From positions 124,001 to 188,000 of the forward strand of contig NZ_JADWOV010000271.1 in the NCBI RefSeq assembly GCF_015767435.1: DNA of 64,000 nucleotides, read 5' to 3'. The stretch's first letter is position 1; each line of letters starts with the position of its first letter. Source of the DNA: Polaribacter sp. BAL334. Lineage in GTDB: Bacteria; Bacteroidota; Bacteroidia; Flavobacteriales; Flavobacteriaceae. The translations under genes and the position numbers were made by a program. Under the pieces are notes generated by a model, which saw nothing but the letters and a program-made list of their open reading frames with translations, did not search any database and was not told the origin of the DNA. Positions 27,307 through 36,415 of the stretch are shown piece after piece.

Positions 27307-27864
27307 ATGAAAGATTCAAGAGCAGCATTGCGCTATGCAAAAGCAATTTTAGATTTAGCAAAAGATTCAAAAATTGAAACTAAAGTTAATGAAGATATGC
27401 AATTGGTTGCTTCCACAATTTCAGAAAATCATGATTTAAACGTCATGTTGAGAAGCCCAATCATCAAAGCAGCTGCAAAACAAAAAGTTTTAAATACGTT
27501 GTTTGAAAACAAAGTGAATGAATTGACGCTAGGTGTTTTTCATTTATTGTTAGAAAATAAGCGTTTGGATATTTTATATCCTGTAGCAAAACAATATACA
27601 ATCATTTACGATTATTTAAAAAGTATTGAAATTGCAAAAGTAACCACTGCAGTTCCCATTACTAAAGAATTAGAAGACCAAGTGTTGGCTAAGATTTTGA
27701 AACTTACAGGACATGATGCTTCAATAGAAAATATTGTAAATCCTGCTATTTTAGGAGGATTTATATTACGAGTTGGAGATTTGCAATATGATGCAAGCAT
27801 TTCCAACCATTTGAATAAATTGAAAAAAGAGTTTGACAACAGTCATTACATTCCAAAAATTTAA
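27307..27864 (+). CDS. atpH: ATP synthase F1 subunit delta
   Basis: A 185-residue peripheral-stalk cap protein. Seen: N-terminal helical bundle with RAALRYAKAILDLAKDS, the middle HLLLENKRLDILYPVAKQY, and the C-terminal conserved NPAILGGFILRVGDLQYDASISNHLNKLKK. It joins stalk subunit b to the alpha subunits. Confidence 0.95.
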   Translation: MKDSRAALRYAKAILDLAKDSKIETKVNEDMQLVASTISENHDLNVMLRSPIIKAAAKQKVLNTLFENKVNELTLGVFHLLLENKRLDILYPVAKQYTIIYDYLKSIEIAKVTTAVPITKELEDQVLAKILKLTGHDASIENIVNPAILGGFILRVGDLQYDASISNHLNKLKKEFDNSHYIPKI

Positions 27865-27886
27865 TTATTACATCAAATCATAAAAG

Positions 27887-29464
27887 ATGGCAAGTATTAA
27901 ACCAGCTGAAGTATCAGCAATTTTAAAAGAACAACTTACTAACTTTAAAGTGCAAGCTTCTTTAAACGAAGTTGGGTCAGTTTTACAAGTAGGTGATGGA
28001 ATTGCACGTGTTTACGGGCTTTCAAATGTGCAATATGGAGAACTTGTTGAGTTCGAAAACGGTTTGGAAGGAATCGTTTTAAACCTTGAAGAAGACAATG
28101 CTGGGGTGGTTTTATTAGGAGCTTCCACATCAATCAAAGAGGGTTCTATCGTAAAACGTACTGAAAGAATTGCAGCTCTAAAAGTAGGAGAAGGTATTGT
28201 AGGAAGAGTTGTTGACACTTTAGGAAATCCTATTGATGGTAAAGGACCAATTTCAGGAAAAACCTATGAAATGCCTTTAGAAAGAAGAGCACCTGGAGTT
28301 ATTTTTAGAGAGCCAGTAACAGAACCTTTACAAACTGGTATCAAATCTATTGACGCAATGATTCCTGTAGGAAGAGGTCAACGTGAGTTGATTATTGGAG
28401 ACCGTCAAACTGGAAAATCAACAGTTGCTATTGATACTATTTTAAATCAAAAAGAATTTTTTGATGCTGGAAAACCAGTATATTGTATTTATGTTGCCAT
28501 TGGTCAAAAAGCGTCAACTGTTGCTGCAATCGCAAACATGTTAGAAGAAAAAGGAGCGTTGGCATACACTACAATTGTAGCTGCAAATGCTTCAGATCCT
28601 GCAGCAATGCAAGTATATGCGCCTTTTGCTGGTGCAGCAATTGGAGAATATTTTAGAGATTCTGGAAGACCAGCTTTGATTATTTATGATGATTTATCAA
28701 AACAAGCTGTAGCTTACCGTGAAATTTCATTATTATTGAGAAGACCACCAGGACGTGAGGCATATCCAGGGGACGTTTTTTACTTACACTCAAGATTGTT
28801 AGAGCGTGCTGCAAAAATCATCAACGATGATAAAATTGCGAGTGAAATGAATGATTTGCCAGATTCTTTGAAAGAAATTGTAAAAGGTGGAGGTTCATTA
28901 ACTGCATTGCCAATCATTGAAACACAAGCAGGTGACGTTTCTGCATACATCCCAACAAACGTAATTTCGATTACTGATGGACAAATTTTCTTAGACGGAG
29001 ATTTATTCAACTCAGGTGTTCGTCCTGCAATTAACGTAGGTATTTCTGTATCACGTGTTGGAGGAAATGCGCAGATTAAATCGATGAAAAAAGTATCAGG
29101 AACATTAAAATTAGACCAAGCACAATACCGTGAATTAGAAGCGTTTGCAAAGTTTGGATCTGATTTAGATGCTGCTACAATGAGCGTAATTTCTAAAGGA
29201 CAACGTAATGTGGAAATTTTGAAACAAGCTCAAAATGATCCGTATGCTGTTGAAGATCAAATTGCAATTATCTATGCAGGTTCAAAAAACTTGTTGAGAG
29301 ATGTGCCTGTAAATAAAGTAAAAAAGTTTGAAAGAGATTATATCGATTATTTGAATGCAAAACACAGAGATGTGTTAGACGTTTTAAAATCAGGAAATTT
29401 ATCAAACGAAGCAATCGCTGTTTTAGAAGCAGCTGCAGCTGAAATTTCAAAACATTTTGCATAA
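27887..29464 (+). CDS. atpA: ATP synthase F1 subunit alpha
   Basis: A 525-residue alpha subunit of the catalytic head; its nucleotide sites are regulatory. Seen: Walker [10 protein letters not shown] near residue 172, the phosphate-sensing region [33 protein letters not shown], and the arginine finger in [12 protein letters not shown]. Normal length. The catalytic beta (atpD) and epsilon (atpC) genes are missing here, as is usual in Flavobacteriia, where they lie elsewhere. Confidence 0.97.
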   Translation: MASIKPAEVSAILKEQLTNFKVQASLNEVGSVLQVGDGIARVYGLSNVQYGELVEFENGLEGIVLNLEEDNAGVVLLGASTSIKEGSIVKRTERIAALKVGEGIVGRVVDTLGNPIDGKGPISGKTYEMPLERRAPGVIFREPVTEPLQTGIKSIDAMIPVGRGQRELIIGDRQTGKSTVAIDTILNQKEFFDAGKPVYCIYVAIGQKASTVAAIANMLEEKGALAYTTIVAANASDPAAMQVYAPFAGAAIGEYFRDSGRPALIIYDDLSKQAVAYREISLLLRRPPGREAYPGDVFYLHSRLLERAAKIINDDKIASEMNDLPDSLKEIVKGGGSLTALPIIETQAGDVSAYIPTNVISITDGQIFLDGDLFNSGVRPAINVGISVSRVGGNAQIKSMKKVSGTLKLDQAQYRELEAFAKFGSDLDAATMSVISKGQRNVEILKQAQNDPYAVEDQIAIIYAGSKNLLRDVPVNKVKKFERDYIDYLNAKHRDVLDVLKSGNLSNEAIAVLEAAAAEISKHFA

Positions 29465-29472
29465 AATAGACG

Positions 29473-29516
29473 TTAGTTTTAGCTTTTAGACATTAGCTCT
29501 AGAAGCTAAAAACTAA
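29473..29516 (+). repeat. imperfect inverted repeat between atpA and atpG
   Basis: Arms 29473-29490 (TTAGTTTTAGCTTTTAGA) and 29498-29516 pair over 18 bp with one mismatch and one bulge; loop CATTAGC. The arms are low-complexity TAG/CTAA-type sequence of the kind scattered in flavobacterial spacers. No T-run follows, so it is not a typical terminator. Confidence 0.6.
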
Positions 29517-29533
29517 TAACTAACAACTCAGAA

Positions 29534-30400
29534 ATGGCAAATTTAAAAGAAATACGTAACAGAATTACCTCTATCAAATCTACAATGCAGATTACTTCTG
29601 CAATGAAGATGGTTTCTGCTGCAAAACTTAAAAAAGCGCAAGATGCAATTATTGCGATGAGACCTTACTCATCAAAATTAACGGAATTGTTGCAAAATTT
29701 AAGTGCAACTTTAGATGGAGATTCTGGAGGAGCTTTTGCATCTCAAAGAGAAGTTTCAAAAGTGCTTTTAGTAGTAATTACTTCCAATAGAGGTTTGTGT
29801 GGAGGTTTTAATTCATCCATCACTAAAGAAACGATTAGAACTATCAAAGAAAAATACAAAAATGTTTCTGTTGATTTGTTTACAATCGGTAAAAAAGGGG
29901 GAGATGTTTTAGGAAAGACATACAATATCATTGAAAAAAGGAATGATATTTTTGATGATTTAACGTTCAATAATGTTTCGGTTATTGCAGAAAAATTGAT
30001 GGAAATGTACGTTGATGGAAGCTATGATAAAATTGAATTGGTGTATAATCAATTCAAAAACGCAGCTACTCAAATTGCTCAAGTTGAACAATATTTGCCG
30101 ATAAAGCCAGTAGAAGTTTCAGCAACTTCAACGACCAATTCTGATTATATTTTTGAACCTTCTAAAGAGGAAATCGTAGAAGCGTTGATTCCAAAAGCAT
30201 TGAAAACGCAATTATACAAAGCGTTGAGAGATAGTTTTGCCTCTGAACATGGAGCAAGAATGACAGCAATGCACAAAGCCACTGACAATGCAAAAGATTT
30301 AAGAGACGAATTATTGTTAACCTATAACAAAGCTAGACAAGCTTCTATTACCAACGAAATATTAGAAATAGTTGGAGGTGCAGAAGCATTGAAAAGTTAA
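29534..30400 (+). CDS. atpG: ATP synthase F1 subunit gamma
   Basis: A 288-residue central-stalk subunit: N-terminal helix IRNRITSIKSTMQITSAMKMVSAAKL and C-terminal helix EHGARMTAMHKATDNAKDLRDELLL form the rotating coiled coil, and SNRGLCGGFNSSI is the conserved globular segment. Last gene of the operon; a strong terminator follows at 30421. Confidence 0.96.
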   Translation: MANLKEIRNRITSIKSTMQITSAMKMVSAAKLKKAQDAIIAMRPYSSKLTELLQNLSATLDGDSGGAFASQREVSKVLLVVITSNRGLCGGFNSSITKETIRTIKEKYKNVSVDLFTIGKKGGDVLGKTYNIIEKRNDIFDDLTFNNVSVIAEKLMEMYVDGSYDKIELVYNQFKNAATQIAQVEQYLPIKPVEVSATSTTNSDYIFEPSKEEIVEALIPKALKTQLYKALRDSFASEHGARMTAMHKATDNAKDLRDELLLTYNKARQASITNEILEIVGGAEALKS

Positions 30401-30420
30401 TTAAAAAATAGCTACATATA

Positions 30421-30449
30421 AGCGAACCAATTTGGTTCGCTTTTTTTTT
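30421..30449 (+). terminator. terminator of the atp operon
   Basis: Perfect stem AGCGAACCAA/TTTGGTTCGC with almost no loop bases and a run of nine T. It lies 21 bases after atpG. Confidence 0.92.
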
Positions 30450-30496
30450 GGCATACAATTTGAAATGTCTTTTTCATAACCTAAAATGATTGGCTT

Positions 30497-31429
30497 ATGA
30501 GAACTTTAAAACTACTTTTTATACTATTAAGTACAAGTTTCATTTTCAATGCTTGTACAACGTTTTATGACGATTCTTTTGATAATTATCAGCCAAGTTT
30601 AGAGGAAGTTGTTTCTAACTATGATGTTTGGTATGTAGATATTCATAGAACCACTGGAAATGGCGATATTCCTTTTGTTTCTATAGCTTTTACACTGTCT
30701 TTTTTAAACGGAACAATGTATGCCAATAATAATATTGTAAATATTGGCAGAACAGGAAATGGTTTAGGAATCAGAGTAGGGAATTATAACACTTACAATG
30801 GATTTTTAGAAACTGTTCACACCATTGATGGCTATAATGATTTTGAAGTTTTTGTTCGCTCAAATAATGAAATTCAATTATACAATCGCAGACAAAATGT
30901 TACGTATTTTTTGATTGGATATTTGATCAATAATTTTGATTATGATCAATTATTTTACGAAAACATCGAATATTTTTTACAAGAATATAAAGCTTGGGAA
31001 AAAATAAATACAACAGGAGGAACACCAAATGCTTTTGATAATGAAAATTATTTACAATTTACTCCACAAAATATAACAACATTTTATAGTTCTCAGGATT
31101 CATTTGGCACAAATATTGACAATGTATTATGGGATTTTGAAGGAAGTTATCAAGTTTTTGATGTTGCAGGTTTTCAAAATTTAAAGATTTTAACATTAAA
31201 TTATGGTGGTGGAGATATTGAAGAGTTTGAATTAACCGTTACAAATGATAGTAACATTCGTCTTTTCCACATAGATTCAAATACCAGATACGATTTTAAA
31301 GGCAGAGGATTTACACCATATTTAAAAAGTGAAAAATCTGTTAAAGATGCTCCTGAAACCGTAAGGAATGATGACAGAAAACGTACAATTATTAAAAGAG
31401 AAATTAAAGAGAGAAAATTTTTAAAATAA
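30497..31429 (+). CDS. hypothetical lipoprotein
   Basis: A 310-residue protein with a lipoprotein signal (MRTLKLLFILLSTSFIFNAC). The mature part is strand-rich with two similar sections (YDVWYVDIHRTTGNGDIPFVSIAFTLSF and, later, LWDFEGSYQVFDVAGFQNLKILTL), and a basic tail KKRTIIKREIKERKFLK-like in the last 20 residues. I recognise no enzymatic motif; the family is common in Flavobacteriia. Monocistronic between two terminators. Confidence 0.75.
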   Translation: MRTLKLLFILLSTSFIFNACTTFYDDSFDNYQPSLEEVVSNYDVWYVDIHRTTGNGDIPFVSIAFTLSFLNGTMYANNNIVNIGRTGNGLGIRVGNYNTYNGFLETVHTIDGYNDFEVFVRSNNEIQLYNRRQNVTYFLIGYLINNFDYDQLFYENIEYFLQEYKAWEKINTTGGTPNAFDNENYLQFTPQNITTFYSSQDSFGTNIDNVLWDFEGSYQVFDVAGFQNLKILTLNYGGGDIEEFELTVTNDSNIRLFHIDSNTRYDFKGRGFTPYLKSEKSVKDAPETVRNDDRKRTIIKREIKERKFLK

Positions 31430-31451
31430 AGTTTGGTTAGTTGATTTTTGG

Positions 31452-31510
31452 TTGGCTATTTCTCAATAGCCAATTGAAAGAGAAACCGTTCAGCAATGGA
31501 CGGTTTTTTC
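31452..31510 (+). terminator. two consecutive hairpins, the second a terminator
   Basis: Hairpin 1: TTGGCTATT (31452-31460), loop TCTC, AATAGCCAA (31465-31473), perfect, no T-run. Hairpin 2: AACCGTTC (31484-31491), AGCAAT loop, GGACGGTT (31498-31505) with one G-T pair and a run of T. The second ends the lipoprotein message. Confidence 0.75.
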
Positions 31511-31604
31511 TTTGTTAATAATTGGTGTAAAATTTACCCCTGAAAAATCCATAAAAATGAGAAGTTTTACTAATTTTAAATAAACAAAAAATCCATAAAC
31601 ATTC

Positions 31605-32357
31605 ATGAAAACGGCACTCATCACAGGAGCAACATCAGGCATTGGAAAAGCAACAGCAGAGTTATTTGCGAAAAATAAAATTCGATTAATTCTTTGCGGA
31701 AGAAGAGGAAAAAGATTGGATAAACTCAAAGTATTTTTAAGCGATTTTACAGAAGTAACAACTTTAAAATTCGATGTTTCCAAGAGAAAACAAGTTGCTG
31801 AAGCCATAGCATCATTGCCAGAAAGTTTCAAAAAAATTGATATTCTCATCAATAATGCAGGAAATGCTCATGGATTATCAACCATACAAGATGGAAATAT
31901 ATATGATTGGGATGCCATGCTTGATATCAATGTAAAAGGATTGTTATATGTTACCAAAGCAATTATTCCACAGATGATTGCTCAAAATGATGGTTTTATT
32001 GTCAATATTGGTTCCACAGCTGGAAAAGATGTTTATAAAAATGGAAATGTATATTGTGCCTCTAAATTTGCTGTAAATGCGCTGAATAAATCCATGAGAT
32101 TGGATTTGAATGATTATAACATTCGCGTTTCTGCAATTCATCCAGGAATGGTTGAAACCGAGTTTTCAGAAGTTCGTTTTAAGGGCGATAAAGAAAAAGC
32201 AAAATCCGTTTATGCTGGATTTAAACCTTTACAAGCGGCTGATGTTGCTGATATTATTTACTTTGTGGTTTCAAGACCTTATCATGTAAATATTGAAGAT
32301 TTAGTGGTGTATCCAACAGCGCAAGCAAGTGCAGGAGTTATAAAAAAGAATAATTAA
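31605..32357 (+). CDS. SDR family NAD(P)-dependent oxidoreductase (YdfG-like)
   Basis: A 250-residue classical short-chain dehydrogenase. Seen: GATSGIGKA near residue 8, NNAG (INNAGNAHG), catalytic Ser in VNIGSTAG, YCASK (Tyr, Lys) and HPGMVETEF. The overall match is to the YdfG group, which oxidises L-allo-threonine, serine or 3-hydroxy acids with NADP; the exact substrate is not shown. Stand-alone gene. Confidence 0.9.
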   Translation: MKTALITGATSGIGKATAELFAKNKIRLILCGRRGKRLDKLKVFLSDFTEVTTLKFDVSKRKQVAEAIASLPESFKKIDILINNAGNAHGLSTIQDGNIYDWDAMLDINVKGLLYVTKAIIPQMIAQNDGFIVNIGSTAGKDVYKNGNVYCASKFAVNALNKSMRLDLNDYNIRVSAIHPGMVETEFSEVRFKGDKEKAKSVYAGFKPLQAADVADIIYFVVSRPYHVNIEDLVVYPTAQASAGVIKKNN

Positions 32358-32394
32358 TTATTGATATTGATTACATATTTCAAAAGAACTTTTT

Positions 32395-32493
32395 ATGAAG
32401 CTAGATTTAGATGCAAATAATTTGATAGACCAATTGTCCAAATTTATCAATTATCTAAAAACTTCTGAAAAAAAAGGATCAAAATATGATTAA
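32395..32493 (+). CDS. possible small protein, 32 residues
   Basis: A short frame MKLDLDANNLIDQLSKFINY... ending SEKKGSKYD, amphipathic and charged. It lies between the SDR gene and the AlbA_2-domain gene, 44 bases before the latter. It could be a small partner, a leader peptide or a chance frame; nothing in it identifies a family. Confidence 0.25.
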   Translation: MKLDLDANNLIDQLSKFINYLKTSEKKGSKYD

Positions 32494-32537
32494 CGAACCC
32501 CAATAAAAAATAGTAATAAACAATAATCAATTCCAAA

Positions 32538-33671
32538 GTGATTAACAAGCGACTTTTGATTAAAAACCTAATTTCTCACAATGATGAGAATAGTTTTTAT
32601 GACAAAAAGCGTAAAATTGAAATCGGTGAAAAAGAAGGAAAAGCCAAGTTTTTAAAACACATTTGCGCACTTTCTAATAGCAATCCTAAGAACAATTCTT
32701 ACATCGTAATTGGAGTTGAGGATGAAGATAATTCGATTGTTGGTGTTGATTTTTTTGATGACAGCAAAATCCAAAATTTGATAAATGCCTATTTGACAAA
32801 TCCTCCAATTGTTCAATACGAAAATATTCCTTTTCCGCATTTGAATGAAGATAAAGTAGTTGGTTTGGTAACCATTAGGCCTAATGAAGGCTTGACATCA
32901 CTCAAAAAAAACATTTGGAAATATTATGGTGGTTCTGTATTTTTTAGAGATGGAAGCATTAGTATGCCCAAAGTTTTTGATATCAAAATAAAAGATGTCA
33001 ATTCAGCAATTGTTGCAGCTATTGAAAATAATTCTCAAAACAACATTCAACTTACCTTGGATGGTGTATTTGATTTTATGCGAAAACGAAAGGATTATAA
33101 TCCTCAATATAAGGTGTTTAAGGAATATTTTGTTTTGTGTTGGTCAGGACAGAAAAAGGTAGTAAAACAAGAAACTTTTTATTCGAGAGTGGATATAGAA
33201 TTGATCAATGAGCAAGTACGTTTGTTCTTTTCAAAGCTCGATGAAGTTTCTATTGAAATCACAGAACATCAGTTTAAAATTATTGAATATGTGCATTTAG
33301 GGCTTCAAAATTCCTTTAAATATTACCAATTAGAAGAAACAATTATCGATTTTAGCAACAATACCAATTATACTATAGATTCAAAATTATTATTTGAACC
33401 GCCACAATTTGACAAGAAAGTGTTGCATCATATTTACAATGCGAACAATACCATTTTAGAAAAACTAAAAAAAGGGTTAACACTTACAAAAACGGAAGAA
33501 TTGGACTTGAAAAATTTACCTGCAACGTATTTAATTTGCTATTTGAACTTATTTCACGAAGCGATTGACAAACTCAATGAGGCCAAAATATTTTTGAAAA
33601 ATCATAGTGAAGAAATCTACGAAATTTACAAAGATACCTTACGAATTCTTAGAAAAGTGAAGTATAGTTAG
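32538..33671 (+). CDS. AlbA_2 (Schlafen-type) domain protein
   Basis: A 377-residue protein. The N-terminal third has the AlbA_2/AAA_4-type putative nucleic-acid-binding fold: EIGEKEGKAKFLKHICALSNSNPKNNSYIVIGVEDEDNSIVGVD matches the pattern of an E..K..K helix, an aliphatic strand and G-V-x-D/E. The rest is helical with no helicase motifs. Its start is GTG (32538). Such proteins are annotated as regulators or ATP-binding proteins and some act in stress or phage response; no neighbouring gene supports a defence role here. It faces DUF1501 with a two-base gap. Confidence 0.72.
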   Translation: MINKRLLIKNLISHNDENSFYDKKRKIEIGEKEGKAKFLKHICALSNSNPKNNSYIVIGVEDEDNSIVGVDFFDDSKIQNLINAYLTNPPIVQYENIPFPHLNEDKVVGLVTIRPNEGLTSLKKNIWKYYGGSVFFRDGSISMPKVFDIKIKDVNSAIVAAIENNSQNNIQLTLDGVFDFMRKRKDYNPQYKVFKEYFVLCWSGQKKVVKQETFYSRVDIELINEQVRLFFSKLDEVSIEITEHQFKIIEYVHLGLQNSFKYYQLEETIIDFSNNTNYTIDSKLLFEPPQFDKKVLHHIYNANNTILEKLKKGLTLTKTEELDLKNLPATYLICYLNLFHEAIDKLNEAKIFLKNHSEEIYEIYKDTLRILRKVKYS

Positions 33672-33673
33672 AT

Positions 33674-34864
33674 TTATAAAAAATCCAAAGAATCAAATTT
33701 TTGTTGTAAAATTCGTTCATCATTCACTTCCAGCCATGATTTTAAAATACTTGCATAAATGGTCCTAAAATCCACAGTATATTTCAAATCTCCATTAGAA
33801 TCTAAATCAGATAAACTTGCCAATTCATTGTAAAAACCTTGTTTTTTTAGCTGATTTCCGATGATAAAAACGTTGCTTGCAGCTCCATGATCTGTTCCAT
33901 TTCCAGCATTTTCTTTTACTCGTCTTCCAAATTCGGAGAAAGTAACAATCAATGTGTCATTAAATGTTCCTTGCTTTTTTAAGTCATTCACAAATGCTTC
34001 AATACTTGTTGCATAAATTTCGAGCAATCTTTTTTGCGAATTCAATTGATTTGCATGCGTATCAAAACCGCCCAAAGAAGAGAAAAACACTTTGGTCTCC
34101 AAGCCAGAATTGATCAATTTTGCAGTTGTTTTTAATTGATTTGCGAATTGATTATTTGGGTATTCTGCGTTATTTGAAGCAATTTTATTTTTCTCAAAAA
34201 TGTATTTTGAGGATGATTTTGCATCAATCATTGTTTTGTATAAATATCCTAAATTGTGCTCACTCAAATGCTCATCATTATAGTGATTTAGGACATTTTT
34301 AAAATACGGATCTTGTGATAATTTGAATAAATTTGTAGGGTTTTGAGTGGCAATTCCGTTGATATTTTCTCCTTTCATCAGCAATGACAAACTATCATCA
34401 ATTTCGATGGCATTGTAAGCATTTGAGCCATGTGCATCTAAATATCTTCCAACCCAACCAGTTTGCCAATATTGATTAGAATTACTGGCAGTTTGCCAAA
34501 TATCTGTGGCTCTAAAATGCGAACGATCAGGATTTGGATACCCAACATTGTTGATGACCGTTAAATTTCCTTGATCATATAAGTTTTTCAAAGGCAATAA
34601 ACTTGCATGAAATCCTAACGAATCTGAAACAGGAATCACATCATTTTTTGCTAAGGCAATTTTTGGTCTGCTTCTATAATAATCGTCATTTGTAAATGGA
34701 ACAATCGTATTCAAACCATCATTTCCTCCTGCTAATTGAATCATTACCAAACGCTTATAACCAAAGCTTTTTGGTGAAATATTTTCAAAAGCTTTTAAAA
34801 ATCCTGGAATAAAAAATAAGCCACTTGCTAGTGTAGATTGTCTTAAAAAGTCTCTTCTTTTCAT
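33674..34864 (-). CDS. DUF1501 family protein (sulfatase-like fold)
   Basis: A 396-residue exported protein. The N terminus MKRRDFLRQSTLASGLFFIPGF looks like a twin-arginine signal. Seen: LVMIQLAGGNDGLNTIVPF and later TFSEFGRRVKENAGNGTDHGAASNVFIIG, the hallmarks of DUF1501, a family related to alkaline phosphatase/sulfatase folds. It follows DUF1800 in the same direction, the standard pairing of these families. Function unknown. Confidence 0.9.
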   Translation of the reverse strand: MKRRDFLRQSTLASGLFFIPGFLKAFENISPKSFGYKRLVMIQLAGGNDGLNTIVPFTNDDYYRSRPKIALAKNDVIPVSDSLGFHASLLPLKNLYDQGNLTVINNVGYPNPDRSHFRATDIWQTASNSNQYWQTGWVGRYLDAHGSNAYNAIEIDDSLSLLMKGENINGIATQNPTNLFKLSQDPYFKNVLNHYNDEHLSEHNLGYLYKTMIDAKSSSKYIFEKNKIASNNAEYPNNQFANQLKTTAKLINSGLETKVFFSSLGGFDTHANQLNSQKRLLEIYATSIEAFVNDLKKQGTFNDTLIVTFSEFGRRVKENAGNGTDHGAASNVFIIGNQLKKQGFYNELASLSDLDSNGDLKYTVDFRTIYASILKSWLEVNDERILQQKFDSLDFL

Positions 34865-34893
34865 ATGTGCAAATTATATTTTTTATCGGTCAC

Positions 34894-34961
34894 ATATGAA
34901 ATCGACTTTTTATTCAATGGTGTTTGTTTACGCAAACTTTTTTTTATTGTCGATTTCATAT
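34894..34961. repeat. long inverted repeat between DUF1800 and DUF1501
   Basis: ATATGAAATCGAC (34894-34906) and GTCGATTTCATAT (34949-34961) are perfect 13-bp arms; the 42-base middle contains a second small hairpin GTTTG/CAAAC (34922-34937). The right arm ends on the first base of the DUF1800 stop codon. Confidence 0.7.
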
Positions 34962-36331
34962 TAACAAATTTGATATTCAGGTAATGACATTAATTGTATG
35001 CAAAATTCTTTTTTTGAACTTTTTGAAAGATGATCTAAATACGTTTCTGTGCCTTCATTGGGAGCTGTGATTAAAAAGAGTGATTTCATCTGATCAAAGG
35101 AAATATTTTTAAAACTATCCTCAAAAAAATCCCAATCAACAGTTACTTTCGCAAAGTCTTTTTGATTTTTATTTGACGCGTGATATTTGTCAAACGAATC
35201 CTCAAATTCTCCTTTTTCTTTGATTGAAATTTCAGCATTTGACAATAAAATAGAAGGCAATTTCAATCGTAAAATGATGGTATTGCTGTCAATCCAATTT
35301 CTGCCACCTTTCCAGCCTGCAACATTTGGAGGATCTAAAAGTACTTGACCTAATAAGCGTTGAATTTTTTGAACATCTTTGGTATTCTGAAACGAAAAAG
35401 GAACCATTTTTTGCATACCTACCAATAGTTCAATGGGTGATTTAATTTTAGTTCCGATATTTTCTGCATCATAAAACCAATCTTTCAAAAACAAGAATTT
35501 CATCAGTTTTTCGATATTGTAATCTTTGTAAAAAACGGCTGTTAATTCATCCAAATGCTTTTCGTTTACTTTATCATTTACGAAATATCGATATATTTTT
35601 TCGCAGATAAAACGAGCACATTGTTGTTGTTTTAAAATAATATCAATGATGTCATCACCTGAAAAATTACCTGTTTCTCCGAAGAAAGTTTTTAAACCTT
35701 CATCATGATGATATTTTCCAATTACAAATTCGCCATTAAAATTATGGTTATAACCCGTAAAAGCTCGTGCACTTTCTTTGACATCATTTTCAGAATAATT
35801 TCCAACGCCCAATGTAAAAAGTTCCATGAGTTCTCTTGCGAAATTTTCATTGGGTTGTTTTTTTCTGTTTTGTCTTGAGTTCAAATAGTTCAACATAGCA
35901 GGTTCTTTAGAAATTTCTTTTACAAAATCTCCAAAATTTCCCAATGCATTTTTTCTCAATGTATTATTATATTGCTGAACAAAATAGATATTCTGATTTT
36001 TGCACACAAAATGATTTGCCCAAAACAAGGTCATTTTTTCTCTTAAAAGCGTATCAGAATTTGCTAGTCGTTCAATCCAAATTTTATTGTACTCTCTAAT
36101 TTTCTCATTACTTTTTCGCTGAAATTCCATCGAAAAAGTTTTGTTTTTTTGATATTCTTGAGTGTAAATAGAAAGTTCAGAAAGATCGATTTCTAGCGGT
36201 TGAAATGTGGTAGTAGAGAATAAAAAATCAACAACTTTTTTTTTATTTTTTTTTGACAAATCATTGACAAGTTGAGGGGTAATTCCAAACCCCGCTCTTA
36301 AAAATAAATGTTGAAGTTGTTTTGTTTTCAT
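34961..36331 (-). CDS. DUF1800 family protein
   Basis: A 456-residue protein, almost certainly exported in partnership with DUF1501 although it shows no clear signal peptide. Seen: RAGFGITPQLVNDLSKKNKKKVVDFLF at the start, LREKMTLFWANHFVCKNQN, NENFARELMELFTLGVGNY and the domain end DPPNVAGWKGGRNWIDSNT, all conserved in DUF1800. Upstream of DUF1501 with 96 bases between, which contain a long inverted repeat. No function is established for the family. Confidence 0.9.
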   Translation of the reverse strand: MKTKQLQHLFLRAGFGITPQLVNDLSKKNKKKVVDFLFSTTTFQPLEIDLSELSIYTQEYQKNKTFSMEFQRKSNEKIREYNKIWIERLANSDTLLREKMTLFWANHFVCKNQNIYFVQQYNNTLRKNALGNFGDFVKEISKEPAMLNYLNSRQNRKKQPNENFARELMELFTLGVGNYSENDVKESARAFTGYNHNFNGEFVIGKYHHDEGLKTFFGETGNFSGDDIIDIILKQQQCARFICEKIYRYFVNDKVNEKHLDELTAVFYKDYNIEKLMKFLFLKDWFYDAENIGTKIKSPIELLVGMQKMVPFSFQNTKDVQKIQRLLGQVLLDPPNVAGWKGGRNWIDSNTIILRLKLPSILLSNAEISIKEKGEFEDSFDKYHASNKNQKDFAKVTVDWDFFEDSFKNISFDQMKSLFLITAPNEGTETYLDHLSKSSKKEFCIQLMSLPEYQIC

Positions 36332-36363
36332 GATGCTTAGACTGTAAAAATTGTAAAACGTTT

Positions 36364-36391
36364 AAATCATCCATAAAAGTATGGATGATTT
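36364..36391 (-). terminator. hairpin downstream of the aldehyde dehydrogenase gene
   Basis: Perfect 12-bp stem AAATCATCCATA (36364-36375) and TATGGATGATTT (36380-36391), loop AAAG. Located 25 bases past the minus-strand stop. The T-run on the minus strand is weak. Confidence 0.55.
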
Positions 36392-36415
36392 CATTTTTTA
36401 CAGTAAACAAAGCAT

